DNA of 64,000 nucleotides from Fusarium oxysporum f. sp. lycopersici 4287. Its lineage: Eukaryota > Ascomycota > Sordariomycetes > Hypocreales > Nectriaceae. A program made the position numbers and the translations under genes. How positions within the stretch are numbered: position 1 is the stretch's first letter; the number at the start of each line of letters is the position of its first letter. Below are positions 10,086 through 21,204 of the stretch, piece by piece. Location of the stretch: the NCBI RefSeq assembly GCF_000149955.1, contig NC_030986.1, forward strand, positions 6,020,140-6,084,139, in the 5' to 3' direction. Under the pieces are notes generated by a model. That model was given only the letters and a program-made list of their open reading frames with translations. It ran no database searches and was not told where the DNA came from.

Positions 10086-10245
10086 AAACCGGGTTCTTCG
10101 TAGACGAAGCCATCGCCGCCGCTTGCGACTGCGCGGAGCGCAGGTTAGAGTGTTTGGTGTGCACTTGTTAAGGATTTAGGTGTAGACACGACCATTTTTT
10201 TAAACTCTTGGATGGCAATAAAGTGAGACGACAAAGGAAGATGTT
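10086..10245 (-). mobile_element. LINE 5'-end fragment (leader and start of ORF1)
   Basis: The sequence parallels the leader and first codons of the full-length LINE: MHTKHSNLRSAQ then QAAAMASS here, against MHNKHPNLRFAQ then QAAAMASS there. Similarity ends a few codons after MASS. LINE relics are normally 3' ends, so a fragment keeping only the 5' end implies a later deletion or rearrangement. It abuts another copy's 3' end at about 10250. Confidence 0.8.
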
Positions 10246-10249
10246 CGTC

Positions 10250-10325
10250 GAAATATTTATTTTATGTATATTTTGCGTCCGGGGGTTCATCGGCCCTAAA
10301 AAGTCTCCTACTGGGGCATTCGTTG
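10250..10325 (-). mobile_element. LINE 3'-end fragment abutting a LINE 5' end
   Basis: On the plus strand, TGTATATTTTGCGTCCGGGG followed by a GGCCCTAAAAAGTCTCCTAC stretch matches the 3' end of the full-length element. The terminal hairpin is degraded here. Read on the minus strand, this 3' end runs directly into the 5' leader at 10245, giving a head-to-tail LINE junction. Confidence 0.7.
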
Positions 10326-11523
10326 GACATGATTAGGAGTCTTACTATACTACAGGGTAACGGATACCAACGTACTATTTATGGCAAGATGATTGCCATT
10401 CCAGGTTTTGACCTTTAAACTGAAACGATAGGTACATTAATACCGTCACCTCTGCAGTCAGTCTATGTCGATTTCAGTCCCCCAGCATGATATGACCTTG
10501 ATTCTGAGACGGTGATCGATAAAATCTAAGCGGAATCATTTGATAAACCAATTATTGGTGTTGTCTTAAGACTAAATCATATAGTGGCAACCTCGATAGC
10601 AATGTATGTATTAATACAGCCCCTGTAACTTTCTCTTAAACCAAGATCCTCGCCCAATTGTTAGACATGCATATACCAGAACAGCCACCAGTGTTAACGG
10701 AATTGTCACGACCCAGAATATCCAAAACTTGTCCGAGACCGTCCATCCATTCTCGTTGTAATCAAAAAAGCTAGTACTCAGAATAGCCTATGTAACTATC
10801 CGTAAGCATTTCTAGACTTGACACGCTAGATATGAGCCCACGTACCGAGGCAAATGTTGCGGGTAAGAAGACCATCGTCATAACAGAGATAGTTGTCATA
10901 GCCTGCCTATCCTCACGTGTTACAAGGTTGAAAGCCTATTTTTTGTTAGTGCAATTCCTCTCCTACAATACAATTTATTACGCCCGGCGGCCTGTTCTGA
11001 CCGAAAGGGCACTAGTCGCTAATGCTTACATACAACGCCTGCTTTTCGTCCTCGTTTCCCCAAGCCCATGCTGTGCCTCCTCTCCTACATCTAGGATATC
11101 GGTCGGGGTTAGTTTATTACTAGGTTTATCTCGTTCTTGGTACGCTGTCTAGAGTTGAATAATCGTTGCGGGAAGTTCCGGGGCTGGTACGAAGCTTGGT
11201 TAATGGTCAGCGATGAACAAGTCAGGAATCGCAGTTCTACGGAGTAGGCCGTCAGCCATATTTCAGCTTCGGAATTTGCCACACACCATTTGCGCGCTAG
11301 TTGTATAATTGCTTGGGCACCATTGGTGAGGTTAGTCGGGAACACAGAATCTAAACGGACTGAGCGGGCGCCCGACATTACTAACACCTGTCGAGTGAAA
11401 ACATACATAACTTCCATATAACTATGGAAAGCTCAAACTTGACTGGCGTCGTTCAGAAGAAGCATTACCCCTGCAAGGCGATTTCTCATTAGGGAGGAAA
11501 CAACTTAGTGGGGCGTCCGAGCG
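10326..11523. other. non-coding stretch, possible further LINE remnants
   Basis: I see no gene. Around 10965-11010, AATTTATTACGCCCGGCGG resembles the start of the second LINE-type 3' end at about 11553 (TATTACGCCCGGG). It may be a short truncated relative. The rest is not recognisable. Confidence 0.35.
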
Positions 11524-12261
11524 TCAGTATGAATGAATGAATGAATGAATGAGTGTATTACGCCCGGGAGGATACGCCTCATAAGGCCTACAGCGTTGAA
11601 CTTCGTGACATACTTTTCCGGACTTATGGTCCTAAGACCCGCAAACCTTCATCTGCGCCGACCCTTACGGCTTGCCACTCTCCTCAGGCTCGCTTGTCCC
11701 TGCGACAGACCTGATTGAAGGCCAACTTCTCCAAGTGTTCAGCGTCCCATCTTCAGCGGCTGAAGCTTGGTCTGTCTATCAGAGGCTGTACTATGTCAGT
11801 TCTTATTATCTTGTTTGGTTTGTTAGTATGTTTTTTATGTCTGTGTAGCATCCAAACGGCCTGTGCTTATCGCAAACTTGATCGCTGCTCGCACTGCTGT
11901 CAAGTTCGGGCTCCACCTGTGCCTGTCCTCTGCTGTCTTGCCTCCCAGGAAGAATGAAAGATTACCCATCATTTCCCGGTTAACAATTCGCATGTGTTCT
12001 CGTTGCTCGTCCCACCGTGGACATCGGAAGAGGAAATGGTCGATCGTTTCTTCTTCCTGGCCACAGTCGCATGTGTCCGTCTCTACTGCGCCTATCCTGT
12101 GCAGATACCTGTTGACTCGTGCCATTCCCGTTCGTAGTTGCACCAGGATGTCAGATTCGCGTCTCTTTAGGGCGTCATATAGTATGCGCGTGTGCTTGCC
12201 GGGCAGCGCCTTGTCGAGCCGTTTCGAATAGCCGCCTACGCCCTCTGGTAGCACCATGAGG
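11524..12261 (-). pseudogene. 3' fragment of a second Tad1-like LINE
   Basis: The minus-strand frame 11835-12261 encodes about 140 residues of the region after RNase H in Tad1-like ORF2. They include ALPGKHTR, QLRTGMARVNRYL, the zinc-binding CDCGQEEETIDHFLFRC and AIKFAISTGRLDATQT before the stop at 11835. The 3' UTR runs to a GAAT-repeat tail at about 11528-11552. The coding part differs clearly from the 565-6623 family, so this is a separate LINE family. It is cut at 12262, exactly where the hAT terminal repeat begins. Confidence 0.85.
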
Positions 12262-12280
12262 CAGTGCTGGATAGCCACGC
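12262..12280 (+). repeat. hAT terminal inverted repeat, left
   Basis: CAGTGCTGGATAGCCACGC is perfectly inverted at 15208-15226. It directly adjoins the broken end of a LINE ORF. Confidence 0.88.
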
Positions 12281-12724
12281 GTGTTGTTTCATACTGTTTC
12301 ATATGAAACTGAAACAGTCCCTGGACCCGGATCCGTATGAAACAGTAACTCCCCCAGTTTCATATGTTTCAGTCGGTTTCATATGTTTCATATACGCCCG
12401 ATGAGTCCCAAATATCTTAGTACTTAACCAAGAAAATTTCGCAAACCAAATGCCTTCAACGCAGTTAGAAACTTGCTAATAGTAAATATGTGTCGCATAT
12501 CACCACTAGGTTCGTGCGACTGGATATAAAACGCGGCCCGTACTTTAGAGTCGTGTCTCCGGTTTCACATCCGGCTTGTCGCATCAAGGACTCCAATCCT
12601 AACGACATGAGCTTAAATAGCTATGCCCGAACACATGGCTGTTCAATTTCATTTGTTCTTTTGTTAATTCTTATCAGTTGACTGGTGCCATCACTGAATC
12701 CTGTGGAATTAATTGTCCGACAAC

Positions 12725-15039
12725 ATGTCATCAGCTTCGCCCGCTCCCTTGTTATCGGAGCCTTCTGATGAGCTCTTGGGGTCTGCTTCTCCTGGTTCTC
12801 CCGTTCCCGCGAAGCACACATTGGATCACTCTCTCTCTGATCGGGCTGGCAAGCGCGCCAAAGGCCGTACGAACAAAAGCACTTGGAACGAGGCGCGTGG
12901 CCCTTATGAAGAGAGAGGGGAGAAAGCTCGCGATACCTCATACCACGAAATTTGGTACTGCAAGCACTGCGACTCCACGAAAAAGCCTAATTCGATAACG
13001 ACGAACCTGAGTCGAGCCCGCAAGCACCTGCGGGACTTTCATGGCATCCGGGTGATAGAGCATGTGGAAAGGTCGGATCTGAAGAAGCAGCAACATGGCA
13101 CCATTACGGACTTGTTCGGAAGGCAGGAGGAACGTCAAGCCAGTCGAGACCTTACTGAGGAAAAATATTTGGCAAACGCTATTAATATTCCTGCATTCGA
13201 GGAAGCACTTGCCAGGCTTCTTGCGGTTCGCAATATCGCCCACACATTCATCGAGTACCCCGAGTTTCATGCTGTTATACTCTCCTGCAACTATATGGCC
13301 CGGGACGTCCTCCTACGCAGCCGCAGAGCGGTGCCGAAGCTTCTCAAAAAGACTTTCGCTCAACACAAACATGGGCTCGTCAAGAAGCTTCATAATTCTC
13401 TCTCATCTATGGTCCACTTCACCATTGACATGTGGACCTCATCGGAACAGAAGGCGGCATACCAGGCAATCGTGGTCCATTTTGTAGATGCGGAGACGAG
13501 AGGAGTCGCTCAAGCGTTATTGTCACTGCGCGAGTTCAAAGGAAGCCACAACGGGAAATTGCAAGCCAAGGCTTTCCTGGAGGTTGTCGAAGAGTACGAT
13601 CTCAGAGGAAAGGTTGGCTACTTTACGATGGATAACCACGACGCTAACGACACTATGCTTGACGATATCGCAAAAGAGATTGATGGTTTAGATCCGGTTG
13701 CCAGGCGACTACGCTGCAGTGGCCACATCATGAACCTCATCGTTCAAGCCTTCCTCTTTCGGAGTAAAGCAAAGAAGATTCAAGAGGATGAGAGAGAGGG
13801 GATTGATGAGGCGTATGAGCGGCTGTGCAGGCTATCCGAAAGAGAAGAAGGGGGCATTATTACGAAGGCACAAGCTACCGAGGAATGGCGGGAGTTTAGT
13901 GTTCTGGGGAAACTCCACAACTTGTGCATATATTCAAGGAGCTCTACCAGCATTTACAACGACTTCAAGGCCGAGATTGGCAGGGCCTTGCCGAGGGACA
14001 ATGACACACGTTGGAATTCATGGTTTCGCCTCATTGACGTGGCAATTGAGAATCGGGCAAAGTTCATGGATTGGATTCAAGAAAATCATGCCAAAATCGA
14101 GAAAGATGCACTGGACCACAACGACTGGAACGAACTAGGAGATATTCATGCGTTCTTACAAGTATTCCACCAGATCTCGGTGCGCCAAGGCCGGGAGAAT
14201 ACACTCGATGAAGTTCTCTCCCATATGGACTTCCTCCATCATCACTTCACGCGGACTAAAAACCGGGCTTTCAGTGGCCCACGCTTCTACGCGCGCTTTC
14301 ACGTGGCTTGGCTAAAGTTCGAGAAGTATTACCAGCTTACCGAACAAGCCCCGGTGTACGTGGCCGGTATTCTCCTCCACCCAGCACTCCGAAAGAGCTA
14401 TCTGAGTGAGCAGTGGAAGAGAAACCCAGCCTGGGTCAGCAATGCCGTGAAGGCTGTAAGGAAGATCTGGTCCACAGACTACAAGAGCTACCAGCTCCCA
14501 GATGAACAACAGGAGAAAGAGCAAGAACTCGATGAGTTTGATCGCTGGAGGCAGAAGGTGTACAGCACAGCGAGTGAGGTGAAGGATGAATTCGACCGCT
14601 TTATTTATGTAAGTAATTTGAAGCCTTCTAATGGCCTGGTTTTGACGATACTTCGCAGGGTTCACAGGTTGGGATTGGACAACAAACGGCCTTACAGTGG
14701 TGGCTTGAACCGACCCAGCGAGAGAATTTCCCCCTCCTCTGCCGTATGGCTATTGACATATTCTGCATTCCCCCCATGTCTACGGAAGCAGAGCGAATCT
14801 TCTCAGGCGCAAGACGGCAGGTTAGATGGGATAGAAGTAGCATGTCTGCCAAAATGGTAGAGGCATGTGAGTGCATTAAAAGTTGGATAAGTGTTCCAAA
14901 GGGAAAGAGCAGGCCGCTTCTTGCAGGGGTGTTTAGGGAAGCGGAGGATATCGACGCGGCTGTAAGGATACTCCAAGAAGATATAGAGATGAGTAAAGGG
15001 GCAGAAAGTGATGGCGAGCCTAGGGAATTGGTAGTGTAG
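12725..15039 (+). CDS. hAT transposase, one intron, apparently intact
   Basis: This is a DNA transposase of about 754 aa that excises and reinserts the surrounding element. A BED zinc finger lies at about 79-106 (WYCKHCD, then H-x4-H). The catalytic DDE set includes Asp235 in FTIDMWTS, Asp303 in FTMDNHD, and a Glu in the C-terminal PPMSTEAERIFSGA. The last is part of the hAT dimerisation domain, which continues through KSWISVPKGKS. An intron at 14609-14658 (GTAAGT..CAG, 50 bp) must be removed; read through, the frame loses the dimerisation domain. I chose the ATG at 12725. No stop or frameshift remains after splicing, so the element may be autonomous. Confidence 0.9.
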
Positions 15040-15207
15040 GTAGGCAGACAATGCCAAACATCTTTGGGGTACTTGGAGATAAGGTGTATATCGATGCCGA
15101 GCTTGTCAAAAAATTGGACTGCAACTGGATATTGTTTCGTATGAAACTGAAACTATACTGACGCCCGGTTTCATGAAACTGAAACTCCCCCCAGTTTCAG
15201 TTTCATA

Positions 15208-15226
15208 GCGTGGCTATCCAGCACTG
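15208..15226 (-). repeat. hAT terminal inverted repeat, right
   Basis: This is the exact complement of 12262-12280 and defines the right end of the hAT element. The stop of the J-domain gene lies 100 bp beyond. Confidence 0.88.
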
Positions 15227-15325
15227 TGCGGAGTGATACCACAAGCTAAGGTGGGCCGGTCTCTAGGCCCTACCCAAGTATGTGTGGAGACATCATTCCC
15301 ATCGCCTTTGTAGTAGCTTAGAGCT

Positions 15326-16813
15326 TTAGTTGAAATCTCGTGGCCGAGATCCCCTAGTGAAAAGACCCCAAAAATCGATGCTCCGGGGGACTGAATAAAA
15401 AAATATGACGTCATCAGTCAAATATTGCTTCTGGAATCTGTTCCATCGCCGCGACGATCGGTAACCGAGTATTATGCCTTCATCGTTATCAGCATCCAAC
15501 ATATCTGTAACTGGGTTGGTTTCTTCCTCAGCGCCTTCAGCATCCGTCATATTTGCATCCGAGCCGTCTTCCTCGTTGGAGGGAGGGTCGCTTTGGTTTA
15601 TTTCGTCCAGCTTTCCACGAATAGCTTGTACCATAACTTCTGACCAATTTCTTGGCCATTGAAAGATTCGCTGTCCGCAGGTATTCTCACATTGGCCCTT
15701 GAAAACCGAAAGCTGCTTCTCAGCTTCTTTCGCGCCCTGCGTTTCCCGAATCTGGATCACGTGTACCTGCGCCTCTTTTAATCCCTGTAAAACATCTCTG
15801 TCTACCTGGTAATAGTCCCCAGAAATCCCGGCCACAGCATTTAGCTTCTTGATCTTGTTGTTGGCTTTTCGGATTCCGTCGTTAAATACCGGCAGGCCCT
15901 TTTCAAAGTCTGAAAAATATATTTGGATGTGTTTGGAAACCTTTTCGTGGACTTTCTTCACTGCATCAGGAACATCAGGTATGGACACACCATCGTCCCC
16001 AGGCTCTGATTCTTCATCATCTTCGGGTTCTGTATCACCTGTTGCGAATGCCCCAGGCCCGAAGACGCCCTTGTGTTCTTTGAAGATTTGAGACCCTGTA
16101 GGCGGCTGATATCGTTCCTGGTTCTTATTAAGTAGCTTATCTGCAGCATCATTGACCTCTGTTGCGTGTCTCAGTGATAAATAAAGGATGAGGTTCGGCA
16201 CCACTCACCTTTGGCACATTTCTGGGCTTCTTTATCCTTATTCTTGTCTGGGTGTATCAAGTACAGAATTCTACGTTTCCGCTGTCTAAGCTCAGGAAGC
16301 GTGATCGCCTCGTCTATACCTAACACGTCGTATTCATTACCCCCTGCTGCTAGAACGTTAAGTATACGTTCTATTTCTTCGCGTGCCTCCCTTTTTGGCG
16401 CTTCTCTCTTCTGTATACACAAGTCAAATGCATGTTCAACGAAGAACTCAATGACTTTCTTTTTTGCCAATCTCTTGGGCAATGGCGGTTGTGTTTGGTC
16501 TCTTTCCTTGTGTTATCTTGCTGAGAACGATGTTGCTGATCGTCGCAATCTGCTTTTCTGAGCTGAGAATGTCACGGTAGGTCTCAACATCTCCCGCAGC
16601 TGCATCTTTTAACTCATTTTCCATCCAGGAATTAACAATTTCTTTACGAGCCGCAATAATCGGATTTTGAAGAGAGGCATCCTGTAAAACCATCAATGAA
16701 CCGCCATAAGGTATTAAGCTCAGTTGAGGGTTCTGGTGATGATTGTCGCTTGCTGAGGCATCTGTGACGGTTGGGGATCGATACCCCCAGGCCCCAATGG
16801 TATGAGCTGCCAT
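15326..16813 (-). pseudogene. J-domain (DnaJ-like) protein with a 1-bp frameshift
   Basis: This encodes a Hsp40-type co-chaperone relative. The J domain reads EYDVLGIDE.. to the diagnostic HPD in YLIHPDKNKDKEAQ and continues across an intron (16159-16208, GTGAGT..CAG) into VNDAADKLL. The rest of the protein is acidic and unrecognised (DTEPEDDEES, DADNDEGI). The frame from the ATG at 16813 breaks in a run of six A (plus-strand T run, 16460-16465). One A fewer joins EIGKK to VIEFFVEHAF, so this may be a real mutation or a homopolymer assembly error. It is divergent from the coiled-coil gene at 17229. Function beyond the J domain is unknown. Confidence 0.65.
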
Positions 16814-17228
16814 CTCTACCGCAGTAGATATGAAGAGGTCCGGGATTTAGCACTGACTAGTGACTATATGTATAGCTTCATCACTCGTCGGCATATCTGA
16901 TTTCGAGGCCTCTTGTCAGGGGTGTCTGCTTTTGACCCACCCTTTTTGTGGTAGGTGAGCAAGGGTATCCGGTTTAATCCTCGAACGGCCTCTTTTCGAA
17001 AGCCCTTCTGAGACTATTTAGTATGGATATATAGAAGGAAGTCCGCTGTAAGTACTTAAAATTGATCTTTATAACTTTTTAAGAAAGAAATAATGGGAGA
17101 AAAAAAAAAGCCTCCTGTAGGTTACTTTACTGTTTGCTTCTAAACCTACCTAACTAACCTAGGCGCTACCAAACCAATCTCAAGTGGTTGGAAGCTCTAC
17201 AAACCCTTACGAAGCCTACACATCGTGC
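16814..17228. promoter_or_regulatory. shared intergenic region of divergent genes
   Basis: These 415 bp separate the 5' ends of the J-domain gene and the coiled-coil gene, so they should hold both promoters. I see no clear TATA box. A poly-A stretch lies at about 17099-17110. Confidence 0.4.
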
Positions 17229-17987
17229 ATGGCAACTGCATATCACGCGCTCAAAAATCGGTTCAGCCAAATACTGCAGAAAAATGATTCCCTTACGAAG
17301 AATCAAAGATCTTTGCGGCGGCAACTCGATCAAGCTCAGCGAGAGAACACTAAGATTCGTAACGAGCGGCAGCGTTTACAAGTGAACTACGATAAACTAG
17401 CCAAAGATATAGGAAGGATGTCAATGGAAAAGTCCCAGGTGTATGCGCAACTTGAACATGAAAGGTTCCAAAGAGAGCTTGGAGACCTCGTTCTCGATCA
17501 ATACAAAGACGAGATTATAGAGCGCAATGAAGTAATTGAACGAGAGGTATTCAAGAATGAGCTGAGCGACTTGCTCTTAGAGCAGTACCGCGGTGAGATT
17601 GAAGATCAGAAGAAGGCTCTGAGGGAGAACGAGCTCCGCATTGAATCATGTCATCGTCAAATGTTTGCATTCAGCTCCCAAGTCTCGTATTGGAGGCAAA
17701 GGGTCAATTTGGGAGAAAACCAGATCTGCAAGCTGACTTCCGAGCTTGAGCATAGCAAAGGAGAAATGCATAGGCAAAACACATTGATCGCGAAGCTCGA
17801 GAAGGAGCGAAGTGAGGCTATGGACGGGTGTACTTTTTTTCAGGCAGAGATCAGAAAGCTCAAAGCTACATACCACGAGCTGGAAATGCGGGTCGATGCA
17901 TTGGGCGCCACGGATGTCACCGAGGCTGATGAGCCAAGAAAGAGACGTGCCACGAAAAAAAGGCGCAGACGGCATACTAGCCAGTAG
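17229..17987 (+). CDS. coiled-coil protein with basic C-terminus, unrecognised
   Basis: A 252-aa single-exon protein from the ATG at 17229; the frame is open back to a GTG at 17184. Almost the whole length is heptad-rich coiled coil. A near-repeat is visible in it: RFQRELGDLVLDQYKDEI and VFKNELSDLLLEQYRGEI, about 35 residues apart. The C-terminus, RKRRATKKRRRRH, looks like a bipartite nuclear-localisation signal. I recognise no family. A nuclear structural or scaffolding role is only an inference from composition. Confidence 0.65.
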   Translation: MATAYHALKNRFSQILQKNDSLTKNQRSLRRQLDQAQRENTKIRNERQRLQVNYDKLAKDIGRMSMEKSQVYAQLEHERFQRELGDLVLDQYKDEIIERNEVIEREVFKNELSDLLLEQYRGEIEDQKKALRENELRIESCHRQMFAFSSQVSYWRQRVNLGENQICKLTSELEHSKGEMHRQNTLIAKLEKERSEAMDGCTFFQAEIRKLKATYHELEMRVDALGATDVTEADEPRKRRATKKRRRRHTSQ

Positions 17988-18234
17988 CATTGCGTTCTTT
18001 TGATAGTTCAGAGGTCTAATTTCATTCTTGCATTCGTCATATAGTACAACTTCAGTGAAAGGTAGTACACATAGGGGATACTGTCTAGATTAAGTGGTAG
18101 GGTGCTGGAAGTCGACCCCCGGCTAGCTGTGGGGCTTTGCACTCAAGGGTGTCGAAAACAGCCCCCGTCAGAATCTAGGGAAACTTGATATAGTCCACAT
18201 TTCATCTCTGTTCCCTGTGAATCGTGAAAGCAAA

Positions 18235-20362
18235 ATGAAACCACCGAGGCCACCAACCCCTGGACTAGCTCTTCCTCACCGGGCAGAGATCAATTCATCT
18301 GACTCTCAGACACAAATCATGGACTTTTGGTCCAGGTTACATTCTCGAACACCAAGACTTGTCACGTCGATATTTCCTACAGACCTTCATTTCCTGCTTC
18401 TTGCAGACGATGCTTGTTACCCAAAGCCATTCATTATTTCTCAAAGCTATGACATAGCTGCTCGGCAATGCCAGTCACAGGTTGAAACCATAGTGAACCA
18501 ATGCAACCTAAGCAATACCAAATTCCGCGACACAGACTTTGATATCGAAGGTGACTTTGCAACAAGCCAGCATAATTACCTCTTCGATCTCACGAGATGC
18601 ATTGAGCAAACTAGCAGATGTGGCAAAGATCCCTTCGTACAGGGATCGCCACGGTCGTCACGCAGATACTCCAGCCAGGGCAATAAAGACGATGACACAT
18701 CCCTCCCCGGCTCAGTTCATCGCATTCCTTGGATTTTTGACAATCCACAATTTACTGTAAGTGGATTCTCAAGCTCAGATATTCAGCAAGGAAACAGCGG
18801 TGACTGTTGGTGGCTTGCTGCGTTAGGCACTATTGCTCATCGGGAGGATATGATGAACAAGATCTGCGTAGCGCAAAATGAAAAGGTAGGAGTCTATGGC
18901 TTTGTGTTCCACAGAGATGGAGCCTGGATCTCAACAGTAGTTGATGACAATCTTTACCTGAAAGAGCCAGATTTCGACAATGAGACGTATGATGCTACGG
19001 GCAGTAAAGCCAGACATTACCGCAAACAGAAACAGTCCAACTCAGAAGCTCTCTTCTTTGCTAAGTGTATAGATCCAAATGAGACCTGGCTTCCGTTGCT
19101 TGAGAAGGCAGTGGGTAACTTCTCTCTTAACTGATACATACTTAGCTAATGCCGAAGATAGTTCGCCAAAGTTCATGGCGATTACCAAGCTCTAGACGGA
19201 GGATGGGCTGGCATTGCAATGGAGGATCTTACTGGCGGTGTCGCTACAGTTATCGCGACCAATAGTATCCTTGATAAAGAACGACTCTGGCGTGAGCTCC
19301 TCTCTTGCGGTATCGTAGGTGGAGAATTTCTTTTCACATTGTCGAGCGGCCCCGGCTTTAAGCACCGAAATGGAATTGTCTTGAGCCATACCTACTCTAT
19401 CCTCGAGGCTATCGAGTTGAAGAAGGAGCATGGCGGCATGATTCGCTTGGTTAAGATTAGGTTAGAGCTATCCGGCTGGCTGCTTAGCCTTTTTCAGTCT
19501 TTTGCTTAAAGCTCCTCTTCCGAACAAATGCAACTTGCTAACATATGCGAAGGAACCCCTGGGGCCAAAGGTCAGACGCTGGCCATGGCGAGTGGTATGG
19601 TCCATGGGCGGATGGTTCTAGGGAATGGAATACCTACACAATGAGTGCACTTCATCACAAGTTTGGTGATAGTGGCATCTTCTGGATGACTTACGAAGAT
19701 GTTATAGAGAATTTTGATTATATCTATAGGACTCGACTTCTGCATGATGGGTGGACTATGGCACAGAAGTGGATAAGTACTCTTGTGCCATGGCTGCCAG
19801 GATTTCTAAAGAGGAAGTTCATTATCGATCTTAAAGATAAGAGCACTATAATTATTATTCTATCTCAGGTATGTTTTAGTCACTTTGTTGATTTATACGA
19901 CTAAAAACTCGGCAGCTAGATGATCGGTACTTTCCAGGGCTTCATGGGGAGTACGACTTTACCCTTCATTTCCTCCTACGGCCTATTATCTCCAAGATCG
20001 ATATTTGTCGAGTTTCTCCATGTCACCTTGGCGACGGTCGATCGATTAACTGTGAGCTCTCCCTCGAGCCCGGAACATATGAGGTTATCCCAAAAGTCAT
20101 CGCTGAAAGGAATGGCCTCGGCCCGGTGGAGGAAACAGTTAAACTGGCTGCAAGTAGGAATCCGCAGAAATTACGCCAAGTTGGGTTGCAGTACGATCTT
20201 GGACACGCCAAAGAAGGAGTCATAGACCCCAGTCAGCAACTCGAACAACCTCCTCCCAGCGACCTAAGAGGAAAGAGTGCAAATTTGAGGTCCAACTTTT
20301 CTCAAGATAAGAGTCTGGAACATTGGAGTCCGGTCTGTTATTGGCTTGCGGGTCTATGCTAA
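18235..20362 (+). CDS. calpain-like cysteine protease (peptidase family C2)
   Basis: This is an intracellular papain-fold protease of about 645 aa in four exons (introns 19111-19161, 19461-19552, 19869-19915). The triad is complete: Cys191 in QQGNSGDCWWLAAL, His368 in GIVLSHTYSI, and Asn393 in RNPWGQRSDAGHGEW, which is formed across the second intron. The canonical calpain motif has Leu where this has Ser (QGxLGDCW). A C-terminal domain (VSPCHLGDGRS to the stop) may correspond to the calpain C2-like/III region. I see no EF-hands or transmembrane segments. The first donor, GTGGGT, is weak, so exon 1's end is the least certain junction. The substrate is unknown. Confidence 0.85.
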
Positions 20363-20658
20363 GCATCCCAACTTTGTTGTTAATGTTATATAGTTAATAC
20401 TTAAAAAATTCTAATATCAAAGCCATAAATGTTATATATACACTTCTAATATAATCCTGGTTTGTAGACCCAACTTATACCATCTAATTAGCAGCTTTAC
20501 AGTTAGAAGGAAAAGAGGCGCCCTATGAATTATTACATCCCATTAGCTTGACATATCTCATAGAGATATTATGGGCTTTAAATAATCAAACTAAGGCCAA
20601 ATCTGTGTTCTAAGAAACCTTTTTTATATAAGATATACACTCTATGGAACTATCACAG
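20363..20658. other. AT-rich intergenic region
   Basis: This lies between the calpain stop and the convergent end of the candidate secreted-protein gene. It is A+T rich with no open frame. I see nothing else in it. Confidence 0.5.
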
Positions 20659-21204
20659 TCAGATATTTGCCGGGCCTTCCTGACTCCCTGTACCCACTTC
20701 ATCGACCCACATTATATAATCGTAGCTAAAGCACTCATGGCGAGAAAACCCAGGCTGTCCGCTGCCTGCCACGTTCAATTAGAAAAGGCTTGGGTAACCA
20801 TGCCACAAAGTATCCATATCCTTCATGCATGAAGATTTTGGGATACCTATGCTTGGGTGAGGCCTTTTGCATGTTGACCGCCATCTGATGGAAAAGTTAT
20901 GCCAGAAGCCGTCCATGAGGTAATTGCGTTCCAGGGTTGTGTTTCCCTTTAACGGACCTGGCTTCTCTACATAGAGACAAAACTGGGACGATAAACCCTG
21001 GAATGACTGTAGGGGTAGAGGTTGCCCGATAGGTAGGTAGATACAGCCAAAAGGCATATCACTGGATCGCTTTTCTATGTTTGGCGGTCCCATACCAACT
21101 GGATTTATTCCAGCAGGATCAACTGCATCAGGTAAAGGAGTGCTTGTAGTAGAAATAACTTTACGGATGCAAAATAGAATAAAGAACCAGCTATAAAACT
21201 CCAT
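20659..21204 (-). CDS. candidate small secreted protein, unrecognised
   Basis: From the ATG at 21204 the frame begins with a hydrophobic, signal-peptide-like stretch (MEFYSWFFILFCI) and runs 141 codons to a TAA at 20779. Cysteines are spaced along it. Past that stop the same frame stays open for 39 more codons (GQPGFSRHECFSYDY to GPANI, stop at 20659). An intron ending at a CAG or AG near 20765-20775, after a CTAAT, would remove the stop, but its donor (GTCAAC near 20875) is poor. A one-stop pseudogene is the alternative. No family recognised; a secreted effector-like role is only a guess. Confidence 0.4.

Larger units (their letters stand above)
12262..15226 (+). mobile_element. hAT transposon with intact transposase
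   Basis: This 2965-bp element is bounded by perfect 19-bp inverted repeats, CAGTGCTGGATAGCCACGC at 12262-12280 and its complement at 15208-15226. They begin with the CAGTG typical of hAT elements. The 5' and 3' subterminal zones (12283-12385, 15133-15207) carry many GTTTCAT / ATGAAAC motifs, likely transposase-binding sites. The 8 bases outside each end (CCATGAGG and TGCGGAGT) do not match, so the usual target duplication is missing. Its single gene, at 12725-15039, is intact. Confidence 0.88.

Noticed and set aside
12254..15234. 8-bp target duplication of the hAT at 12262-15226
   Set aside because: CCATGAGG and TGCGGAGT do not match, so no duplication is claimed.
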